DNA from: Azoarcus sp. DD4
Lineage (GTDB): Bacteria; Pseudomonadota; Gammaproteobacteria; Burkholderiales; Rhodocyclaceae
DNA length: 64,000 bases
Assembly: GCF_006496635.1 (NCBI RefSeq)
Contig: NZ_CP022958.1
Span: 5,208,001 to 5,272,000 of the forward strand
Reading direction: 5' to 3'
Shown piece after piece: positions 47,081 to 56,419 of the stretch (position 1 is its first letter; each line of letters begins with the position of its first letter). Under the pieces are notes generated by a model. That model saw only the letters and a list, made by a program, of their open reading frames with translations. It did not search any database and was not told the origin of the DNA. Position numbers and translations under genes: made by a program.

Positions 47081-47173
47081 GATGAGGACTGCGAGCACCG
47101 CCGCCGCGTAAGACCGGGCAACAGCCGCCGGCGGGCGGCAGGTGCCACCCCATGAACGAGGAGGAATCCAGCG

Positions 47174-48184
47174 ATGGAAGCGACAGCCGAACAGCTGCTG
47201 TGGATGTACGAAAAGATGGTCGAGATCCGGGAGTACGAGGAAACCATGGCCAAGGTCTATCTCGAGGCCAAGCTCCCGCCCAAGGTCCAGAAGGGGCTGG
47301 CCTTCGACATCGGCGCCGGGCCGGTGCCGGGCGAGATGCACCTGGCCGCCGGCCAGGAACCGGTGGCGGTCGGCGTGTGCGCTCACCTGCGCCGCGACGA
47401 CACCGTGGTCGGCGCCCACCGCCCGCACCACTTCGCCATCGCCAAGGATGTCGACCTGAACGCGATGACCGCCGAGATGTACGGCAAGGCCACCGGCCTG
47501 GGCCGCGGCAAGGGCGGCCACATGCACCTGTTCGACCCCGCGGTGAAGTTCTCCTGCAGCGGCATCGTCGGCGCCGGCGCGCCGCAGGCCTGCGGCGCCG
47601 CGCTGGCGGCGAAGAAGCTGGGCACCGACGCGGTGGCGATCGCCTTCTTCGGCGAGGGCGCGGCCAACCAGGGCGCCTTCCACGAGGCGCTCAACCTCGC
47701 CGCGTTGTGGAAGCTGCCGGTGGTGTTCGTGGTCGAGGACAACAAGTACGGCATTTCGGTGGAGAAGTCCGCCTCGACCGCCATCGCGTCGAACGCCGAC
47801 CGTGCCGTCGCCTACGGCATGCCCGGCGTGCTGGTGGAAAAGAACGACGCGGTGGCGGTGTTCGAAGCCGCGGGCGTGGCAGTGGCGCGCGCCCGCCGCG
47901 GCGAGGGCCCGACCCTGATCGAGGTCAAGACCGACCGCTACTTCGGCCACTTCCAGGGCGACCCGGAAACCTACCGCCCCAAGGGCGAGGCCAAGGAGCT
48001 GCGCCAGCACGATCCCATCCCGGCGCTCGGCGCGCTGCTGCGCAGCCGCGACCTGCTCGACGACGAAGCCGACGCCGCGCTGCGCGCCCGGGTTTCGGCG
48101 CGCGTCCAGGCCGCCTACGACTTCGGCCGCAACAGCCCCTATCCGGAACCGCAGGACGCGCTGCTGCACGTCTTCGCCGAATGA
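47174..48184 (+). CDS. acoA: TPP-dependent acetoin dehydrogenase-type E1 alpha subunit
   Basis: A 336-residue E1 alpha subunit of the 2-oxoacid/acetoin dehydrogenase group. The TPP motif spans GEGAANQGAFHEALNLAALWKLPVVFVVEDNKYG (about residues 161-194), with preceding GRGKGGHMHLFDP and GIVGAGAPQACGAALA. It binds thiamine diphosphate with its beta partner (next gene) and cleaves or decarboxylates the substrate, passing an acyl group to lipoyl-E2. An insertion (about residues 27-55, LEAKLPPKVQKGLAFDIGAGPVPG) is longer than in textbook AcoA, so the exact substrate (acetoin or another ketol/2-oxoacid) is open. It is the first gene behind the sigma-54 promoter; acoB follows after 16 bases. Confidence 0.88.
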   Translation: MEATAEQLLWMYEKMVEIREYEETMAKVYLEAKLPPKVQKGLAFDIGAGPVPGEMHLAAGQEPVAVGVCAHLRRDDTVVGAHRPHHFAIAKDVDLNAMTAEMYGKATGLGRGKGGHMHLFDPAVKFSCSGIVGAGAPQACGAALAAKKLGTDAVAIAFFGEGAANQGAFHEALNLAALWKLPVVFVVEDNKYGISVEKSASTAIASNADRAVAYGMPGVLVEKNDAVAVFEAAGVAVARARRGEGPTLIEVKTDRYFGHFQGDPETYRPKGEAKELRQHDPIPALGALLRSRDLLDDEADAALRARVSARVQAAYDFGRNSPYPEPQDALLHVFAE

Positions 48185-48200
48185 GAACAAGGAGACACGC

Positions 48201-49238
48201 ATGAGCACGACAACGACCACCCGCCGCCTGACCATGGCGCAGGCGATCTCGGAAGCGACCGCGCAGGAGATGGAGCGCGACCCGCGCGTCTTCGTCATGG
48301 GCGAGGACGTCGGCAAGTACGGCGGCATCTTCAGCGCCACCACCGGGCTGCTCGACAAGTTCGGCCCGGAGCGGGTGATGGACACGCCGATCTCGGAAAC
48401 CGGCTTCATGGGCGCCGCACTGGGTGCCGCCGCCGAGGGCCTGCGGCCGATCTCGGAGCTGATGTTCGTCGATTTCTTCGGCGTCTGCTTCGACCAGATC
48501 TACAACCACATCGCCAAGAACCACTACATGTCGGGCGGCGCCTGCAAGTACCCGCTGGTCATCACCACCGGCATCGGCGGCGGCTACAACGACGCCGCCC
48601 AGCACTCGCAGTGCCTGTACTCGATCTTCGCCCACGTCCCCGGCCTCAAGGTGGTGGTGCCGTCCAACGCCTATGACGCCAAGGGCCTGATGACGAGCGC
48701 GATCCGCGACGACAACCCGGTGGTCTTCCTGTACCACAAGGGCATCATGGGCTTGAGCTGGATGTCCTACTTCGAGGGCAGCACCAACGAGGTGCCGGAG
48801 GAGCAATACACCATCCCCTTCGGCCAGGCGCGGGTGGTGCGCGAAGGCAGCGACGTCACCATCGTGACCCTGTCGCAGATGGTGCAGAAGTCGGTGCTGG
48901 CAGCCGACAAGCTGGCCGAGGAGGGCATCTCCGCCGAGGTGCTCGACCTGCGCACCCTGGTTCCGCTCGACCGCGCCGCGGTGCTGAAGTCCGTCAAGCG
49001 CACCGGCCGCCTGCTGGTCGCTGACGAGGACTACCTGAGCTACGGCCTCTCCGGCGAGATCGCCGCGCTGGTGGCCGAGAACATCGACACCGTCCGCCTC
49101 AAGGCCCCGGTCCGCCGCCTCGCGGTGCCCGACGTGCCGATCCCCTTCAGCCGCCCGCTGGAGAACTTCGCGATCCCGCAGGTGGAGAACATCGTGGCCA
49201 GCGTGCGCGGGCTGATGACTTTCAAGCTCGACCAGTAG
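48201..49238 (+). CDS. acoB: TPP-dependent acetoin dehydrogenase-type E1 beta subunit
   Basis: A 345-residue transketolase-fold E1 beta subunit. The recognised pattern is QAISEATAQEMERDPRVFVMGEDVGKYGGIF (about residues 14-44), DTPISETGFMGAALGAA, and EGLRPISELMFVDFFGV (about 81-97), with the C-terminal domain starting near DVTIVTLSQMV and containing the EVLDLRTLVPLDR strand. It completes the E1 active site with the alpha subunit. The ribosome site is AAGGAG upstream of ATG 48201. A 206-base gap rich in inverted repeats separates it from the lipoyl-domain gene. Confidence 0.9.
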   Translation: MSTTTTTRRLTMAQAISEATAQEMERDPRVFVMGEDVGKYGGIFSATTGLLDKFGPERVMDTPISETGFMGAALGAAAEGLRPISELMFVDFFGVCFDQIYNHIAKNHYMSGGACKYPLVITTGIGGGYNDAAQHSQCLYSIFAHVPGLKVVVPSNAYDAKGLMTSAIRDDNPVVFLYHKGIMGLSWMSYFEGSTNEVPEEQYTIPFGQARVVREGSDVTIVTLSQMVQKSVLAADKLAEEGISAEVLDLRTLVPLDRAAVLKSVKRTGRLLVADEDYLSYGLSGEIAALVAENIDTVRLKAPVRRLAVPDVPIPFSRPLENFAIPQVENIVASVRGLMTFKLDQ

Positions 49239-49257
49239 GCGCAGGCCGCGTTTTGTT

Positions 49258-49383
49258 CCTCCCCCTTCAAGGGGGGCGGAGCAAGACAGGCCAGCCCGGG
49301 AGCCTCCGCTTCGCTCCGTCGTTCCGCAGGCGGCAAGCGACGCTTGCCGAAACCCCTGCTTCACCCCCTTGAAGGGGAGGGAG
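49258..49383. repeat. Intergenic palindromic repeat element inside the aco operon
   Basis: Two outer arms, CCTCCCCCTTCAAGGGGGG (49258-49276) and CCCCCTTGAAGGGGAGGGAG (about 49364-49383), are each self-palindromic and are inverted copies of each other. Between them lies a perfect 9-1-9 palindrome CGGCAAGCG-A-CGCTTGCCG (49331-49349). This looks like a dispersed REP-type element and not a gene; it fills most of the gap between acoB and the lipoyl gene (49239-49444). Confidence 0.7.
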
Positions 49384-49444
49384 CACAAACCAGCGCGCCC
49401 CCAACCGAATTACCCCAAATCCATCACTCCCCAGGAGACACAAC

Positions 49445-49690
49445 ATGACCGAAATCATCCTCGACGACGCGGTGTGGGCCGATGTCGATGAAGGCACCGA
49501 AGCCCTGCTGCAGGAATGGCAGGTGAAGGAAGGCGACAGCGTGGCCGCGGGCCAGGTGCTGGCGGTGGCCGAGCTGGTGAAGACCAGCCACGAGATCTTC
49601 GCGCCGTCCGCCGGCCGCATCGCCAAGCTCAACGTGGCCGAGCAGGACACCTTCGGCCGCGGCGCGGTGATCGCGCTGCTGGAGGCCTGA
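49445..49690 (+). CDS. Stand-alone lipoyl-domain protein of the E2 component
   Basis: An 81-residue single lipoyl/biotinyl domain. Two-fold symmetric beta-sheet pattern with WQVKEGDSVAAGQVLAVAELVKTSHEIFAP; the lipoylated Lys is about residue 46 in ELVKTSH (the usual motif is E-T/D-K-A). It should swing acyl groups between E1 and the E2 core. In typical complexes this domain is the N-terminus of E2, joined by a linker and an E3-binding domain; here it is a separate gene, three bases ahead of the E2 core gene. ATG 49445 has CAGGAGA upstream. A lipoate ligase gene two genes downstream can attach the cofactor. Confidence 0.88.
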   Translation: MTEIILDDAVWADVDEGTEALLQEWQVKEGDSVAAGQVLAVAELVKTSHEIFAPSAGRIAKLNVAEQDTFGRGAVIALLEA

Positions 49691-49693
49691 GCC

Positions 49694-50407
49694 ATGGCTG
49701 CGAGCGTGGCGGCCGCAGCCGCCTCCGCCGCGGCGGCGCCGGAACGCCGCACCGTGCTGCTCACCGGCCTGCGCGGCGCCATCGCCCGCAACATGGGCCA
49801 GGGCTGGCAGGTGCCGCGGGTGGCGCACTCGGTGGACGTGGATCTGAGCCGCGTCGAAGCGCTGCGCGCCGAGCGCGCCGCCGCCGGCGACAAGCTCAGC
49901 GTCAATGCCTTCGTGCTGCATGCGGTGGCGCAGGCGCTGCGCGCCCATCCGCGGCTGAACGCACTGATGCGCGAGAAGGAAGTCGAGCTGGTCGACGACA
50001 TCAATATCGGCGTCGCGGTGGCGCTCGACGACGGCCTGATGGTGCCGGTGATCCGCCAGGCGGATACCAAACCGGTGGCGGCGCTGGCGGCGGAAACCCG
50101 CCAGCTCGCCGAGGGCGCCCGCGCCGGCGCGCTTACCGGCGGCGCCTACCAGCGCGGCACCTTCACCGTGACCAATCTCGGCAGCACGCCGGTGGACCGC
50201 TTCAGCCCCATCATCAACCCGCCGCAGGTGGCCATCCTCGGCGTCGGCCGCACCCGCCAGCAGGCGGTGGTGAAGGACGGCGCCATCGTCGCCGCGCCGG
50301 TGGTCAACCTGACGCTGGTGTTCGACCACCGCGCGGTGGACGGCTACCCGGCGGCGCTCTTCCTCGGCGAGATCGCACGCCGGCTGGAACAGGCGGAGTT
50401 CGACTGA
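49694..50407 (+). CDS. E2 acyltransferase catalytic core (split dihydrolipoamide acyltransferase)
   Basis: A 237-residue 2-oxoacid dehydrogenase acyltransferase core without lipoyl or E3-binding domains. The core begins around residue 22 (LTGLRGAIARNMGQGWQVP), continues with INIGVAVALDDGLMVPVIRQADTKPV and ends with the catalytic motif FDHRAVDGYPAALFLGEI (His and Asp about residues 216-220). It transfers the acyl group from lipoyl to CoA. The N-terminal 18 residues are an Ala-rich tail that may be the remnant of a linker. It starts three bases after the lipoyl-domain gene and overlaps the lipoate ligase gene by one base. No E3 (lipoamide dehydrogenase) gene is in the cluster. Confidence 0.85.
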   Translation: MAASVAAAAASAAAAPERRTVLLTGLRGAIARNMGQGWQVPRVAHSVDVDLSRVEALRAERAAAGDKLSVNAFVLHAVAQALRAHPRLNALMREKEVELVDDINIGVAVALDDGLMVPVIRQADTKPVAALAAETRQLAEGARAGALTGGAYQRGTFTVTNLGSTPVDRFSPIINPPQVAILGVGRTRQQAVVKDGAIVAAPVVNLTLVFDHRAVDGYPAALFLGEIARRLEQAEFD

Positions 50408-51177
50408 TGCCCGCCGCCGCCCTCGCCCCTTCGATCCATGGCCGCCGCCCAGTGGCCGGCGGCAGCGCGCTGACGCTGGCGCGCGCCGCCGCCGAGCAGG
50501 ACTGGAACACCCGCCAGCTCGCCGCGCCGGTGACGGCGCCGCGGGTACGGGTGTGGACCTACCCGGCGCCGGGCGTGGTGTTCGGCTGCGCGCAGGCGGC
50601 GCTGCACGAGGAAGCGGCGCGGGCGGCGCGCACCGACTGCGAGCTGGTCCAGCGCCGCGCCGGCGGCGGCGCGGTGCTGACCGGGCCGTGGATGCTGTCG
50701 TCCTCGGTGGTGCTGCCGCCGGACCACCGCCTGCTCGCCGGCGGCACCGTCAGCAGCTACCGCTGGCTGGGCGTGCTGCACGCCGGCCTGCTGCGCGACT
50801 GCGGCGTACCGGCGCACGCGCTGGCGCCGGACGAACTCGCCCGCCGCACCAGCGACCCGGCGCTCGGCTGGGCCTGCTTCGGCGGCCTGTCGCCGTGGGA
50901 GGTGATCGCCGACGGCCGCAAGCTGGTCGGGCTGGCCCAGCTGCGGCGCCAGCACGGCGTGCTGCTCACCACCGGCACCCTGCTCTACCGCCCGGAATGG
51001 TCGCTGCTGTGCGATGCGCTGGGCCGCCCGACGGACGACATCGCCCGGCTGGACGCCGCCACCACATCGTGCGCCGAACTGCTCGGCACCGCGATGCACA
51101 TCGAAACCCTGGCCGACGGCCTGCAGCAGATGCTGGCCGACGTGCTCGGCGAGCTGGAGGAGGACGACCGCGCCTGA
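50407..51177 (+). CDS. Lipoate-protein ligase A family protein
   Basis: A 256-residue biotin/lipoate A/B protein ligase fold. The ligase motif is QRRAGGGAVLTGPW (about residues 77-90), where the usual R-R-x-x-G-G-G-A-V-x-H-D has Thr-Gly in place of His-Asp, and a later DGRKLVGLAQLRRQHGVLLTTGTLLY (about 171-196) matches the K-x-x-G-x-A/S segment with the conserved Lys. It should attach lipoate (or octanoate) to the adjacent stand-alone lipoyl domain. The start overlaps the E2 core stop (TGATG). A gene-cluster-dedicated ligase fits the unusual split E2. Confidence 0.85.
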   Translation: MPAAALAPSIHGRRPVAGGSALTLARAAAEQDWNTRQLAAPVTAPRVRVWTYPAPGVVFGCAQAALHEEAARAARTDCELVQRRAGGGAVLTGPWMLSSSVVLPPDHRLLAGGTVSSYRWLGVLHAGLLRDCGVPAHALAPDELARRTSDPALGWACFGGLSPWEVIADGRKLVGLAQLRRQHGVLLTTGTLLYRPEWSLLCDALGRPTDDIARLDAATTSCAELLGTAMHIETLADGLQQMLADVLGELEEDDRA

Positions 51178-51242
51178 ACACCGCATTCCCGATCCCGCAC
51201 AGAGAAAGGCCGCACGGCCGCCATAACAGCAAGGAGACAACC

Positions 51243-51824
51243 ATGAGCAACGAAACCCCGCGCGCGCCGATGCGCGTCGTCGAGAAGCGCATCACGCTGA
51301 GCCGCCGCGGCTTCCTCAAGGGCGGCGGCATGGCCGCCCTCGGCGTCGGCGCACTGTCCACCGCCACCCTGATGACCCCGGCGCGCGAGGCGCTGGCCGC
51401 CAGCTTCAAGGTGCTCGGTGCCGCCACCGGCAAGACCCTGCTGGTGCTGGCGCGCGACATCTTCCCGCACGACCGCATCTCCGACCGCTACTACCTGCAG
51501 GCGCTCGAACCGCTGGAGGCGCAGGCCGCCCAGGACGACAAACTGAAGGCCCTACTGACCGAGGGCACGGCCGCGCTCGACCGCCTGGCGAAGCTGCGCT
51601 TCAAGAAGGCCTACGCCGATCTCGACAAGGAAAGCGACCGCCTCAGCCTGCTCTACGTGATCGAGCACGGCGCCTTCTTCCAGAAGGTGAAGGGCCACCT
51701 GGTGACCGGCTTCTACGACAACAAGGCGGTGTGGCCGCTGTTCGGCTACGAGGGCTCGTCCTGGGAGAAGGGTGGCTACATCAACCGCGGCTTCGACGAC
51801 ATCGACTGGCTGGAAGGCGCCTGA
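51243..51824 (+). CDS. Tat-exported small subunit of a GMC-type dehydrogenase
   Basis: A 193-residue protein with a twin-arginine signal SRRGFLKGGG (about residues 20-29) and hydrophobic stretch up to ALA about residue 50. The mature part (LVLARDIFPHDRISDRYYLQAL, and GWPLFGYEGSSWEKGGYINRGFDDIDW-like end) resembles the gluconate 2-dehydrogenase subunit 3 family, the small exported partner that carries its FAD-containing large subunit across the membrane. The GMC oxidoreductase 39 bases downstream lacks its own signal, so a hitch-hiker export complex is inferred. RBS AAGGAG is present before ATG 51243. Confidence 0.8.
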   Translation: MSNETPRAPMRVVEKRITLSRRGFLKGGGMAALGVGALSTATLMTPAREALAASFKVLGAATGKTLLVLARDIFPHDRISDRYYLQALEPLEAQAAQDDKLKALLTEGTAALDRLAKLRFKKAYADLDKESDRLSLLYVIEHGAFFQKVKGHLVTGFYDNKAVWPLFGYEGSSWEKGGYINRGFDDIDWLEGA

Positions 51825-51863
51825 GCCGCCTCGCCAACGCACAAGAACATCTAGGAGACAAAC

Positions 51864-53438
51864 ATGAGCGCGAAATTCTCGCTGGACGACGACAGCGTGG
51901 TGGTGATCGTCGGCTCCGGCGCCGGTGGCGGCACGCTGGCCGACGAACTGACCAAACGCGGCGTGAACGTGGTCATCCTCGAAGCCGGCAAGCACTACAC
52001 CCAGGCCGATTTCGAGAACGACGAATGGGCGATGTTCAAGAAGATCTCGTGGCTGGACAAGCGGATTTCCGCCGGCGGCTGGCACCACACCGAGACCTAT
52101 CCCAACCTGCCGGCCTGGATCGTCAAGGGCGTGGGCGGCTCGACCATGCACTTCTCGGGGCTGGCGCTGCGCTTCCTGCCGCACGACTTCCGCATCAAGA
52201 GCACCTACGGCGAGGTCAAGGGCGCCAACGTGCTCGACTGGCCGATCAGCTACGAGGAACTGGCGCCTTATTACGACATCGCCGAACGCAAGATGGGCGT
52301 GGCCGGCACCAAGGCCAGCGGCCTGCCGGAGATGCCGCCCAACAACCACTACAAGGTGATCGCCGCCGGCGCGAAGAAGGTGGGCTACACCGACATCAGC
52401 CGCCCGGTCGCCTCCAACACCCGCGTCAATGACGGCCGCCCGGCCTGTCAGCAGATCGGTTTCTGCATGCAGGGCTGCAAGATCGGCGCCAAGTGGTCGA
52501 CGCTGTACTCGGAGATTCCGCGCGCCATCGAGACCGGCCGCGCCGAGCTGCGGCCGCAGAGCATGGTGCTGAAGATCGAGCACGACAAGTCGGGCAAGGT
52601 CAGCGGCGTGCTGTATGCCGACAAGGACGGCCGCCAGCACCTGCAGAAGGCGCGGGTGGTGTGCGTCGCCGGCAACTCAATCGAGTCGCCGCGGCTGCTG
52701 CTCAACTCCGCCTCCAGCATGTTCCCCAACGGCCTGGCGAACTCCTCCGGCCAGGTCGGCAAGAACTACATGAACCACACCACCGCCGCCGCGATCGCGA
52801 TCCACAAGGGGCCGGTGTACATGTACCGCGGCTTCGACATCGCCGCGGTGATCTCCGACGAGGCGCAATTGAACCCGGACCGCGGCTTCCTCGGCGGCTA
52901 CCACCTCGAAGGCCTGGCGCTGCACCTGCCCTTCACCGCCGCCTTCATGAAGCCCGGCGGCTGGGGCCGCGAGGTGACCTCGGCGCTGGAGCAGTACGAC
53001 CACATGAGCTGCGTGTGGGTGTGCGGCGAGGACATGCCGCAGGAAGAGAACGGCATCACCCTGCACCCGACCGAGAAGGACCAGTACGGCCTGCCCATCC
53101 CCATCGTCACCAAGACCGACCACACCAACGACGCGGCGATGCGCCGCCACGGCCTGGCGCAGTGGCGCAAGGTTTCGGAAGCAGTAGGCGCGACCCGGGT
53201 GATCGACATGCCGCCCTACCCGGCCAGCCACAACATGGGCACCAACCGCATGAGCGCCAACGCCCGCGACGGAGTGCTCAACAAGTGGGGCCAGGCGCAC
53301 GACATCAAGAACCTGTTCGTGTCCGACGGCAGCCAGTTCACGTCCAGCTCGGCCGCCAACCCGACGCTGACCATCGTCGCGCTGGCGGTGCGCCAGGCCG
53401 AATACATCGCCGGCGCAATGCAGCGCCGCGAACTCTGA
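51864..53438 (+). CDS. GMC family FAD oxidoreductase, large subunit
   Basis: A 524-residue flavoprotein. FAD-binding VVIVGSGAGGGTLADEL at about residues 12-28; GMC features include WHHTETYPN and VKGVGGSTMHFSGLALRF (about 92-110), ACQQIGFCMQGCKIGAKW (about 193-210, Cys-rich), and the C-terminal HNMGTNRMSANARDGVLN followed by LFVSDGSQFTSSSAANPTLTI, which carries the catalytic His and Asn pattern. No signal peptide. It likely forms a membrane dehydrogenase with the preceding Tat subunit and oxidises an alcohol or sugar-acid hydroxyl; the acceptor may be a cytochrome or quinone. Member of the aco transcript. Confidence 0.88.
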   Translation: MSAKFSLDDDSVVVIVGSGAGGGTLADELTKRGVNVVILEAGKHYTQADFENDEWAMFKKISWLDKRISAGGWHHTETYPNLPAWIVKGVGGSTMHFSGLALRFLPHDFRIKSTYGEVKGANVLDWPISYEELAPYYDIAERKMGVAGTKASGLPEMPPNNHYKVIAAGAKKVGYTDISRPVASNTRVNDGRPACQQIGFCMQGCKIGAKWSTLYSEIPRAIETGRAELRPQSMVLKIEHDKSGKVSGVLYADKDGRQHLQKARVVCVAGNSIESPRLLLNSASSMFPNGLANSSGQVGKNYMNHTTAAAIAIHKGPVYMYRGFDIAAVISDEAQLNPDRGFLGGYHLEGLALHLPFTAAFMKPGGWGREVTSALEQYDHMSCVWVCGEDMPQEENGITLHPTEKDQYGLPIPIVTKTDHTNDAAMRRHGLAQWRKVSEAVGATRVIDMPPYPASHNMGTNRMSANARDGVLNKWGQAHDIKNLFVSDGSQFTSSSAANPTLTIVALAVRQAEYIAGAMQRREL

Positions 53439-53469
53439 TCCGCCACACACGACAACAAAGGAGACACCC

Positions 53470-54084
53470 ATGACGCTACGCCCCCTGCTCCACCGCCTGC
53501 TCGCCACCACCGTCTGCGCCGCCACCCTGGCGACGGCCGCGGCGCCCGCCCAGGCCGCCCCGATTCCCGGCATGCGCGGCATGCAGCACATCGGCATCAC
53601 CGTGCCGAACATGAAGGAGGCGGTGGCCTTCTTCAAGGACGTGCTGGCCTGCGAACCGTCCTTCACCTTCGGTGCCTTCAAGTTCGAGGACGACTGGATG
53701 GCGCGCCATCTCAACGTCCATCCGCGCGCCGCCATCAGCGACTTCCAGATGGTCCGCTGCGGCAACGGCACCAACCTGGAAGTGTTCGAATACACCGCAC
53801 CCGACCAGAACCGCCGCGGCCCGCGCAACAGCGACATCGGCGGCCACCACCTCGCCTTCTACGTGGACGACATGGACGCCGCGGTGGCCTACCTCAAGGC
53901 CAAGGGCGTGCAGGTGCTGGATAAGCCCAGCACCTTCACCGAAGGCCCCGCCGCCGGCCTCACCTGGGTGTACTTCCTCGCGCCCTGGGGCATGCAGCTG
54001 GAACTCGTGAGCGCGCCCAAGGGCATGGCGCACGAGAAGGACCTGAAGCGCAAGCTGTGGGACCCGCGCTTTCCCGACAAATAA
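53470..54084 (+). CDS. Exported VOC (glyoxalase/dioxygenase superfamily) protein
   Basis: A 204-residue protein with signal peptide 1-29 (AQAAP), so it acts in the periplasm, which is unusual for the family. The vicinal-oxygen-chelate pattern is seen in MQHIGITVPNMKEAVAFFKDVL (about residues 40-61), GGHHLAFYVDDMDAAVAYLKAKG (about 121-143) and the end strand WVYFLAPWGMQLELVS. Metal ligands His (QHIG), His (GHHLAF) and Glu (LELV) are in the expected positions. Substrate unknown; an isomerase or lyase step on a ketol is conceivable. It is the last gene of the aco cluster, 31 bases after the GMC gene and followed by a terminator. Confidence 0.82.
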   Translation: MTLRPLLHRLLATTVCAATLATAAAPAQAAPIPGMRGMQHIGITVPNMKEAVAFFKDVLACEPSFTFGAFKFEDDWMARHLNVHPRAAISDFQMVRCGNGTNLEVFEYTAPDQNRRGPRNSDIGGHHLAFYVDDMDAAVAYLKAKGVQVLDKPSTFTEGPAAGLTWVYFLAPWGMQLELVSAPKGMAHEKDLKRKLWDPRFPDK

Positions 54085-54096
54085 GCTGAAAGTATC

Positions 54097-54118
54097 GGAC
54101 GGCGCTCACCCGCCGTCC
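54097..54118 (+). terminator. Hairpin directly after the aco operon
   Basis: GGACGGCG and CGCCGTCC form an 8-bp stem with a six-base loop 13 bases after the VOC gene stop. No T-run follows, so it may stabilise the 3' end, with the true stop of transcription at the next hairpin. Confidence 0.4.
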
Positions 54119-54150
54119 CGCCTTGCCTGACTCCCTCCTCCAGGCGCTTT

Positions 54151-54183
54151 GCGGGGTGTGCCGAAGGGCCACCCCGCCCTTTT
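54151..54183 (+). terminator. Rho-independent terminator of the aco operon
   Basis: GCGGGGTG (54151-54158) pairs with CACCCCGC (54170-54177), followed by CCTTTT. It separates the catabolic genes from the activator gene at 54314. The rest of the 229-base gap (54085-54313) shows no additional gene. Confidence 0.7.
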
Positions 54184-54313
54184 CGATTGAGCCGGCGGCC
54201 AGGGTGGATTAACCTTCGACCAAGACATGCAGAGACCGACACACGGTCCGCGTCCGCGCGGCATCGCTACATCGACATCCGGCGATGGCGGCCAACCGGC
54301 AGGAGGAGACGAG

Positions 54314-56272
<1,959 letters not shown>

Positions 56273-56419
56273 GCATGCGTCGCCGGCTGCTGCCGGCGCC
56301 GCGCGTGGGCACCCGCGCCGGGCAGCCGCAATCCGCATGCCCCCGGCCTTGCCGATCTGCCATAAAATGCAACGTCATTTCGGCCGCGGCGGCGCGGCCC
56401 ACCCTATCAGGCGACGACC

